Source: DASWHK01 sp036398215 (GTDB lineage: Bacteria > Acidobacteriota > UBA890). Taken from it: a stretch of 13,703 nt of DNA. The notes under the pieces are model-generated. The model was not told the DNA's origin, did not search any database, and saw only the letters and a list, made by a program, of their open reading frames with translations. Within the stretch, counting starts at the first letter, position 1. Each line of letters opens with the position of its first letter. Of this stretch, positions 6,440 through 11,706 are shown piece after piece. Location: positions 1 to 13,703 of the forward strand of contig DASWHK010000107.1 in assembly GCA_036398215.1 (NCBI GenBank), given 5' to 3'. The position numbers and the translations under genes were made by a program.

Positions 6440-7294
6440 TCAGCTCCCGCCCGTCAGCCGCACGACGAACAGCTTCGGCCACAGCTTGCCGGTCACGAAC
6501 AGGCGCTCGCCGGCGGCGTCCCAGGCGATGCCGTTGAGGACCGCCTCGGGGTCGGCGGGCCGCTCGCCGGCCAGCAGACCGGAGAAATCGATGCTGTCGA
6601 CGACCTCGCCGGTGGTCGGCGAGATCTTCAGGACGTGGTCGCGGCGCCAGACGTTGGCGTAGATGAAGCCGTCGATGTGCTCGAGCTCGTTGAGCTCGTC
6701 GACCGGGCGCCCGGCGGCGTCGCGCACGATCAGCGTGCGGACGCGGGCCAGCGAGGCGGGGTCGAGAAAGTACAAGCTCGCCGACCCGTCGCTCATGATC
6801 AGGTGGTCGGCGTCGGCGGTGAGGCCCCAGCCCTCGGTGGCGTAGCGGAAGTAGTCGACGAGCTGCAAGCTCTCGGCGGCGTAGATGAAGCCGATGTTCG
6901 CCCGCCAGGTGAGCTGGTAGATCCGCTCGCCGAAGCGGGCGATGCCCTCGCCGAAGACATCGTCGGGCAGCGGCACGCGCTGCAGGACCTCGCCGGTCTC
7001 GAGGGCGACCCTGCGAAGCTCGGAGCGGCCGATACGGCCGGTGCCCTCGTACAGGACGCCGCCTTCGTAGAAGAGCCCCTGCGTATACGCCTGGGGATCG
7101 TGCGGATGGACGGCGAGGATCTCGTAGCCGAGCTGCGGCGCGGAGGCCGCCGCGATCGTCGCCCCGCTCGTGGCGGCGTCCGCGGGCGGCCGATGCCCGC
7201 CGAGGTAGTTGTGAAACACCAGGCTGCCGAGCCAGACGCTGGCGACCAGCACGCCGATCGCCAGCGCCAGGTCCAGCAGGCGCGGGCGCGACAT
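6440..7294 (-). CDS. Glutaminyl-peptide cyclotransferase, membrane-anchored (plant/bacterial 5-bladed propeller type)
   Basis: A 284-residue protein. An N-terminal hydrophobic helix (about residues 7-27) acts as signal or anchor, followed by an Ala/Pro linker to ~50 and the catalytic propeller to the end. Diagnostic segments are HPHDPQAYTQGLFYEGG (63-79), LYEGTGRIGRSELR (81-94), FGEGIARF with IYQLTW (114-130), TEGWGL (153-158), LIMSDGSASLYFLDP, LNELEHIDGFIYANVW (201-216), and LNGIAWD with FVTGKLWPKLF (253-276). These match the papaya/Xanthomonas-type glutaminyl cyclases, which convert N-terminal Gln of exported proteins to pyroglutamate. E83 is the best candidate for the catalytic Glu described for that family (inference). 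The ATG at 7294 shares one base with the stop of the 8-Cys gene (TGATG), implying translational coupling. Confidence 0.93.
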   Translation of the reverse strand: MSRPRLLDLALAIGVLVASVWLGSLVFHNYLGGHRPPADAATSGATIAAASAPQLGYEILAVHPHDPQAYTQGLFYEGGVLYEGTGRIGRSELRRVALETGEVLQRVPLPDDVFGEGIARFGERIYQLTWRANIGFIYAAESLQLVDYFRYATEGWGLTADADHLIMSDGSASLYFLDPASLARVRTLIVRDAAGRPVDELNELEHIDGFIYANVWRRDHVLKISPTTGEVVDSIDFSGLLAGERPADPEAVLNGIAWDAAGERLFVTGKLWPKLFVVRLTGGS

Positions 7295-7533
7295 CAACGA
7301 GAGGACATGCAGATCCGCAACCCCTGGGTGCCGTCGAAGCACTGGAACTTGCAGTTGCACCCGAAGCTGGCGAAGTAGCGGCAGCCGCCGGCGGCGGCGC
7401 ACTCCTCCTTGCAGACGTTGCCGCAGGCGGCATCCAGGTCGTCGGCGTGGGCTTGCTCGTAGACGATGCCGGCGGCCAGCACGGCCAGCAGCACCATCAG
7501 CAGCAGGCGCCGAGTGCGTTCGGAAAGCGACAT
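7294..7533 (-). CDS. Small secreted 8-cysteine protein, defensin-like cysteine pattern
   Basis: A 79-residue protein of no recognised family. A basic start and hydrophobic core (residues 7-24) form a signal peptide, with likely cleavage after AHA (residue 30). The ~49-residue mature part has eight Cys: C37, C41, C45, C51, C59, C61, C65 and C75, spaced x3, x3, x5, x7, x1, x3, x9. The first six fit a CS-alpha-beta layout (C, CxxxC, C, CxC), and G49-G50-C51-x7-C59 fits the defensin gamma-core GxC-x(3-9)-C. The even number of Cys suggests disulfides. The ATG at 7533 is chosen for GGGAG eight bases upstream; an ATG at 7590 overlapping the preceding stop (ATGA) would add 19 residues. The gene overlaps the cyclotransferase start. 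The defensin reading rests on spacing only; a metal-binding or structural Cys-rich protein is possible. Confidence 0.72.
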   Translation of the reverse strand: MSLSERTRRLLLMVLLAVLAAGIVYEQAHADDLDAACGNVCKEECAAAGGCRYFASFGCNCKFQCFDGTQGLRICMSSR

Positions 7534-7586
7534 CGTCGTGGCTCCCTCCGGGGAGCGGAGGTGATGGCGGCCAAGCCGTCCGGCAC

Positions 7587-8375
7587 TCATGGTATCCGGT
7601 TTGCGGCCAGACGTTCCAGCAGGCGGGCCGCGCGGAGGCCGAACTCATCCTCCTGGGCGGCCAGCCCGCGCAGGAAGGCCTCTGCCGCCTCACGATCGTT
7701 GCGGCGCAAATGGTGGTTGGCCAGGTACCAGGTCGACAGCCTCGCCAGCGCCTCGGGAGAGGCGCCGGCGCCGCGGGTGAGCTCCGCCTCCACCTCCGGA
7801 TCGGTATCCCCGCTCAGGTAACGGGCGACGCCCAGGAAGGCTGAGAGGCGCGGGGCCTCGGGGCGGGCCGCGAGCTGCCCGCGGAAGAGCTCGACGGCCT
7901 CCGGGTAGCGCCCGGTGACGACCAGCTCCAGCCCGGCGCGCTCGGCGGGGACGTTCGTGGCGGTGGAGGCGACCGGGGTGTCGCCGAACAGAAAGCCGAG
8001 GAGCTCGCGGTCGGGAGGGGCGGTCGTCGCCAGGCTCGCCAGCCCCGGCGCGGGACCTGCGTCGATGCTCGGCGCCGGTGCGAGGGCCGGGTCGGACGCC
8101 GCGGTCGGCGCCGGCGGGCCGCCGCCACGGGCGGCCGACCACCACAGCAAGCCGGTGAGCGCCGCCACCACGGCGATCGAGGCGGCAATCAGCGCGACCC
8201 GACGACGTTGGCTGCGGCGCTTCTTGCCCCCCAGCTTCAGCGCCAGCATCGCCCAGAGCAGGTCGCCGCACTCCTGGCACGACAGGCAGTGACCGACGAT
8301 CGCGTCGGTCTCCGGGCCTCCGGCCGTCCCGTGCGCGACCTCCAGCAATCTCTCGATGTCGACGTGACCGTTCAC
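7587..8375 (-). CDS. Membrane-anchored ZAS zinc-finger (anti-sigma-like) protein with TPR-like C-terminus
   Basis: A 262-residue protein from the GTG at 8375. The N-terminal cytoplasmic part has HCLSCQEC, the HxxxCxxC zinc motif of anti-sigma factors (H29, C33, C36), with more His upstream (H4, H15). A basic stretch and one membrane helix (about 60-78) follow, then a Pro/Ala-rich linker and helical repeats of TPR type: VVTGRYPEAVELFRGQLAAR, FLGVARYLSGD and NDREAAEAFLRGLA. It would carry an outside signal to a bound sigma factor, but no sigma factor gene is adjacent. The start is chosen over a GTG at 8402 because GGGAG lies ten bases upstream. The stop overlaps the long-start ATG of the 8-Cys gene (ATGA), so it heads the operon that includes the cyclotransferase. 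Confidence 0.78.
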   Translation of the reverse strand: MNGHVDIERLLEVAHGTAGGPETDAIVGHCLSCQECGDLLWAMLALKLGGKKRRSQRRRVALIAASIAVVAALTGLLWWSAARGGGPPAPTAASDPALAPAPSIDAGPAPGLASLATTAPPDRELLGFLFGDTPVASTATNVPAERAGLELVVTGRYPEAVELFRGQLAARPEAPRLSAFLGVARYLSGDTDPEVEAELTRGAGASPEALARLSTWYLANHHLRRNDREAAEAFLRGLAAQEDEFGLRAARLLERLAANRIP

Positions 8376-8408
8376 TTCGCGCTTTCTCCCGGCGCCCGAC
8401 ACTCCGCT

Positions 8409-8415
8409 TCTATAG
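8409..8415 (-). promoter_or_regulatory. Possible -10 element of the central operon
   Basis: On the minus strand CTATAGA lies 34 bases before the chosen GTG of the zinc-finger gene, in a locally AT-richer spot of the 8403-8634 spacer. TATAGA is an acceptable -10, and the same heptamer precedes the beta-barrel gene at a similar distance. No good -35 was found at the expected distance. Confidence 0.3.
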
Positions 8416-8634
8416 AGAACAACCGCCTGATCGCCGTTTTTTCTAAGCCCTGGGCGAAAATCTTCGCAGCCCGCCCGACCTTCACAACGGGTCGCGAAAC
8501 GAGCCGGCGCCAGGGTCGCGAGGACAAGGCGCGCCGCGTCGCCCCTGACCGTGCGTGGCCGGGCGGATCGTCGCTTGGGGCTCAGGCCAATCGCCCGAAC
8601 GAGACCCGGCGAGCCACGACCGTGAATCCGCAGC

Positions 8635-9522
8635 CTACCAGCGGAGCTTAAGACCCGCGCCCAGGCGGAGGAAGGAGGCGTCGAGCCGGGCCGGCTGCAG
8701 GTCCATCCGCTCCTGGATGACCTCGATCGACTCGGGGCTGATCAATTCGTCGAAGTTCAGGATGCGCGTGACGCGCACATGCGATGCCGATGACGGCGCG
8801 TAGAAGTAGCGGCCGTCGAACACCACGGCGAGGGGTCCGTGCAGGGCGACCACCAACTCGCCGCCGGCGTTGAAACCGAGCGTCGTGCGCGGCTGCACGG
8901 CGACCTCCACGACGCTCTCCTCCAAAAACAGCACCGAGTGGCCGCCGAGCCAGAGCCTCGTGTAGCCGAGGGCCTGCGCCTCGCCGCCCGTCCGAAAGAT
9001 GCTCGGTCCGCCGGAAACCACCGCGCCGACCGGCCCCTCGCCGATGCGCAGCGCGGCGTTGGCCGAGACCGAGAGGCTGCGCAGGGCGCCCTCGGTGTCC
9101 GGCCAGTCCTGGGCGCGCTGGTAGACGTACTCCCGCGGCTGGAAGTCGGGAGGCTGCAGGGCGACGTACGTGAGGAGGACCTCGTAGGGCGTGTTGGCGC
9201 CCCCGAAAGGCGATTCGAAGCGGTTGACGAGGACCTGGACGCCGTAGCGCGGGCGCGGGAAGAAACCGGCGGTGATGCCGAAGCCCGTCGCCCGATCGAG
9301 CGACAGGGCGACGGTCTGCCCGGCGCTCCCGGAGTGCTCGCCGGGGTCGAACGGCGGCGCGAAGCTCGTCGAGTACGTCCCGTCCTGGCGGGGCGAGCTC
9401 GAGACGAAGGCAACGGAGACCTCGAAACGAGGCTTGTCGTTCGCCGCGCCCTGGGCGTGGACTGCACCCGGCGCCAGTGCGGCGATACCGAACAGAATGC
9501 CCCCGACGACGAGCTTGTTCAT
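8635..9522 (-). CDS. Exported outer-membrane beta-barrel-like protein
   Basis: A 295-residue protein with a clear signal peptide (MNKLVVGGILFGIAALAPG) and likely cleavage after VHA (residue 23), leaving Gln as the new N-terminus. The rest is built of alternating hydrophobic/polar strands such as ATGFGITAGFFPRPRYGVQV, LSVSANAALRIGEGPVGAVV, TTLGFNAGGELVVAL and VVFDGRYFY. It ends FLRLGAGLKLRW with a terminal aromatic residue, as usual for outer-membrane barrels recognised by BAM. It resembles the loose group of small OMP barrels (OmpA/OmpW-like), but no specific family is recognised. The ATG at 9522 has AGGAG seven bases upstream. It is separated by 259 bases from the next gene on the strand and probably has its own promoter. 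Confidence 0.75.
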   Translation of the reverse strand: MNKLVVGGILFGIAALAPGAVHAQGAANDKPRFEVSVAFVSSSPRQDGTYSTSFAPPFDPGEHSGSAGQTVALSLDRATGFGITAGFFPRPRYGVQVLVNRFESPFGGANTPYEVLLTYVALQPPDFQPREYVYQRAQDWPDTEGALRSLSVSANAALRIGEGPVGAVVSGGPSIFRTGGEAQALGYTRLWLGGHSVLFLEESVVEVAVQPRTTLGFNAGGELVVALHGPLAVVFDGRYFYAPSSASHVRVTRILNFDELISPESIEVIQERMDLQPARLDASFLRLGAGLKLRW

Positions 9523-9560
9523 CCGAGGACTCCTAGCCCCGATGGGGAGGGTGCGCACCA

Positions 9561-9567
9561 TCTATAG
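9561..9567 (-). promoter_or_regulatory. Possible -10 element of the beta-barrel gene
   Basis: CTATAGA on the minus strand lies 38 bases before the ATG at 9522, in the divergent region 9523-9735. CTATAG is self-complementary, so the plus strand also reads TATAGT (9563-9568) toward the PPC-domain gene. No convincing -35 was seen in either direction. Confidence 0.3.
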
Positions 9568-9735
9568 TGTACGCCCTGCAGCGTGGTCGCGGGTGGCGCC
9601 GGCAACGCCGGGTCACTGCGAGCTGGCACCGTGCGGGGTGGAGTGGCACTGTTGCGTGGTTCAGCTCACCGTCTCGGTAGCCGAGGGCGTGAAGCCGGCG
9701 GCAGGCGGTCCCCAAAAGCGGCAGGAGAAGCGACG

Positions 9736-10497
9736 ATGCGGACGAGAGTGCTGTTGGCGGCGGCTTTGACCTTCATGGTGGTCCTCCCCGGCGCCGCGAG
9801 CGCCCAGCAGGCGCTGCCGCTGGGGTCGGTGACCCGCGGCCAGATGGACTCCGCGGGCGCCGCTGAGTATACGTTCAACGCCGACAGCGCCGGCATGTTG
9901 ACGGTCGCAGTGCGCGGCCAGGGCGGCGTCGACCTGGTCATCGTGGTGACGGACTCGCTGGGCCAGGCGCTGCCGGACGGGCGGGTCGACTCGGACCTGG
10001 GCGGCGACACCGGCGCCGAGCAGCTCGTCGCGACCTTGCGCAGCCCTGGTGAGTACCGCGTCCGCGTCGAGACCTTCGGCTCGGGGAGCGGCTCGTTCGA
10101 CATCGCGGCGAGCTGGATGTCGTTCCCCTCGGTCGCCGTCGCCCCCGATCCGGACGGGCTGCCGACCGCCGCCACCGCGTTGACGCCGGGCACGCCGATC
10201 AACGATTCGATCGACCCCGCGGCCGGCGACATGTGGGACTGGTTCGTGATCACCGCCGACGGCAACAGCGTCATCACGGTGGTCACCAGCGCCGCCGACG
10301 GCGATCTCGCCCTGGAGGTGTTCAACGACGGCGCCTTCGGCGAGGCCGTAAACCGCTCGGATCAGGACCTGCAGGGCGTCGCCGGCAACGAGTCGATCAC
10401 GGTGCAAGCGAGCGCCGGGCAGACGTACTACTTCAAGGTGTCGCCGGTCTTCAGCCAGGGTCGGATCGAGTACCAGATCCGCGTCGGCGTGATGTGA
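9736..10497 (+). CDS. Secreted protein with two PPC-like beta-sandwich domains
   Basis: A 253-residue protein. The signal peptide is MRTRVLLAAALTFMVVLPG with cleavage after ASA (residue 23), leaving QQALPLG as the mature start. Two similar beta-sandwich units follow. The first (about 27-123) has LPLGSVTRGQMDSAGAAEYTF, VDLVIVVTDSLG and GEYRVRVETF. The second (about 150-252) has TPINDSIDPAAGDMWDWFVI, GDLALEVFNDG and GQTYYFKVSPV. The pattern of a ligand-free start, an acidic DxxxxD-like strand and an aromatic closing strand is that of bacterial pre-peptidase C-terminal (PPC) domains, which usually accompany secreted peptidases; here they stand alone. The role may be surface binding or chaperoning. 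The ATG has AGGAG (9723-9727) eight bases upstream. Its 3' end overlaps a small ORF on the other strand. Confidence 0.8.
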   Translation: MRTRVLLAAALTFMVVLPGAASAQQALPLGSVTRGQMDSAGAAEYTFNADSAGMLTVAVRGQGGVDLVIVVTDSLGQALPDGRVDSDLGGDTGAEQLVATLRSPGEYRVRVETFGSGSGSFDIAASWMSFPSVAVAPDPDGLPTAATALTPGTPINDSIDPAAGDMWDWFVITADGNSVITVVTSAADGDLALEVFNDGAFGEAVNRSDQDLQGVAGNESITVQASAGQTYYFKVSPVFSQGRIEYQIRVGVM

Positions 10498-10643
10498 GGA
10501 CCTGCCCCGGACGACCGGCGAGGGACGCTGTGATCGGCAGAGGGTAGGCCCTCGCCGTGGATGAAGCGGGCTGCGGCCACGGTCGCGTCGTCGATGGTCA
10601 ACGCCTCGCCGCCGTGAACGACGCCGTGTGCGGCCCAGATCAT
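10428..10643 (-). CDS. Short ORF coupled to the ChbG-like gene, possibly a truncated gene
   Basis: A 71-codon frame whose ATG (10643) overlaps the stop of the ChbG-like gene as ATGA. The first ~42 codons, beginning MIWAAHGVVHGGEALTIDD, are strongly G/C at the third position and read like a real protein. The remainder runs antisense into the end of the PPC-domain gene for 70 bases and looks non-coding. It may be the 5' stump of a gene whose rest was lost when the two convergent genes were brought together. No family is recognised. Confidence 0.35.
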   Translation of the reverse strand: MIWAAHGVVHGGEALTIDDATVAAARFIHGEGLPSADHSVPRRSSGAGPHITPTRIWYSIRPWLKTGDTLK

Positions 10644-11419
10644 GGCGCCAGCCCCTTGCCGACCAGCCGCGCCCCGAGCGCCGCCAGATCCGCCGCGAGC
10701 TCCGGCGAGCGGAGCACCTCCAGCTCGACCTGCCGTTCGCCGACGTACGACGACACGGCCGCCAGCTCTTCGTCCGCATGGCCGGGATGGCAGGCGACCT
10801 CGACCGAGCCTCCCTCCGGCGTCGCTTCGAGGGCGCCGGCAACGAGCGCCCGCAGGCGCTCCCGGGTCAGGTCCTCGCCGAACCAGTCGGTGACGCAATG
10901 GTCCTCGCAGTCGACACCGGCGCCGCGCAGGAAGGCGCCGCCAACCGCTCCCCAGCCTCGCGCCGGCAGGCCGAGCCGGCGCGCCAGCTCGCGGTAGACG
11001 GGCAGCACCTGCGGCTGGGTGTGGACGTGGTGATGGGTGTCGATGTGGGTGGGCTCGATTCCCCAGGAGCGCAGGGTCTCGAGCTGCCGCGTCCATTCGT
11101 CGAGAAGCTCCTCGGCGTCGATGGCCCCGATGCCCTCGCGGCGCCGCGGAAAGCGGCCGTCGTCACGGACGAGCGAGGCGACATCGCGCGGATCCGAGAT
11201 TGGCGCGCCGCCGGTGAGCTGCAGGTGCACGCCGATGCGGCCGCGCAGCTCGGCGGCGTGGGCGCCCACCCGCTCGGCGGCACCGGAGACGCAAACCATC
11301 GCCGAGGTTGTCCCGACGACTCCGTAGTTGACGGCGTCGATGATGCCCCGGCAGATCCCGTCGGTGAGCCCGAAGTCGTCGGCGTTGAAACGCACGGCCC
11401 TAGCGGCTTTGTCGACCAT
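10640..11419 (-). CDS. ChbG/HpnK (YdjC) family carbohydrate deacetylase
   Basis: A 259-residue protein without a signal peptide, so cytoplasmic. The family's metal and catalytic motifs are in order: FNADDFGLTDGIC (11-23; Asp14, Asp15), GVHLQLTGG (63-71; His65), PTHIDTHHHVH (123-133; the metal-binding His cluster), and ACHPGH (209-214; late His). Length is normal for the family. Members remove the N-acetyl group from small sugars such as chito-oligosaccharides (ChbG) or act in hopanoid tailoring (HpnK). No hopanoid or chitin genes are nearby, so the substrate is open. The ATG at 11419 gives the conserved N-terminus directly; no Shine-Dalgarno site is visible. It is divergent from the M1 peptidase gene and overlaps the small ORF downstream by ATGA. 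Confidence 0.9.
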   Translation of the reverse strand: MVDKAARAVRFNADDFGLTDGICRGIIDAVNYGVVGTTSAMVCVSGAAERVGAHAAELRGRIGVHLQLTGGAPISDPRDVASLVRDDGRFPRRREGIGAIDAEELLDEWTRQLETLRSWGIEPTHIDTHHHVHTQPQVLPVYRELARRLGLPARGWGAVGGAFLRGAGVDCEDHCVTDWFGEDLTRERLRALVAGALEATPEGGSVEVACHPGHADEELAAVSSYVGERQVELEVLRSPELAADLAALGARLVGKGLAP

Positions 11420-11592
11420 GGTCGGGCAAGCGTAGCAGCCCGCCGTTGGTCCGGCGCTGTCCGTGGGAGCGGCACGGCGATCTCTCCGGAGCAGCGGTCG
11501 GCAGCGGCGAAGGCAGCGCCCGGGCGGTGTCCTGATCGGCAGGACGGAACCGGGGGCGTACGTCAGACTTGTGAGATGAGGTCACCGGGCGA

Positions 11593-11634
11593 GGGGATTG
11601 GCGCAAGCGCCGGCCGTTTGAACCGGCGATCCCC
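11593..11634 (+). promoter_or_regulatory. Possible structured leader element upstream of the M1 peptidase
   Basis: GGGGAT (11593-11598) pairs with ATCCCC (11629-11634), and CGCCGG (11608-11613) with CCGGCG (11623-11628). The two helices stack on the 3' side and leave a 9-base bulge on the 5' side. Part of that bulge, GGCG (11600-11603), can instead pair with CGCC (11608-11611), so two folds compete. It lies 73 bases before the ATG. It is not a riboswitch class I recognise, and GC-rich DNA makes chance stems common. Confidence 0.3.
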
Positions 11635-11665
11635 GCGACCTACCATGAGGCCGTCGGTTTCCCTC

Positions 11666-11687
11666 GGCGGCCGCACCCCCGGCCGCC
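11666..11687 (+). promoter_or_regulatory. 8-bp GC hairpin just before the M1 peptidase ribosome site
   Basis: GGCGGCCG (11666-11673) and CGGCCGCC (11680-11687) form a perfect 8-bp stem with a 6-base loop. It ends seven bases before the Shine-Dalgarno GGAGG (11695-11699). No T-run follows, so it is not a typical terminator. It may influence translation initiation or mRNA stability. Confidence 0.4.
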
Positions 11688-11706
11688 CGCGATCGGAGGC
11701 GTTCCC

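Noticed and set aside
8436..8475. T-run near a small GC hairpin in the 8403-8634 spacer
   Set aside because: The T-run lies on the wrong side of the hairpin for either strand, so it does not make an intrinsic terminator.
11581..11640. tRNA-like or known riboswitch in the M1 leader
   Set aside because: No anticodon stem, T-loop or conserved riboswitch core could be found; only generic stems.
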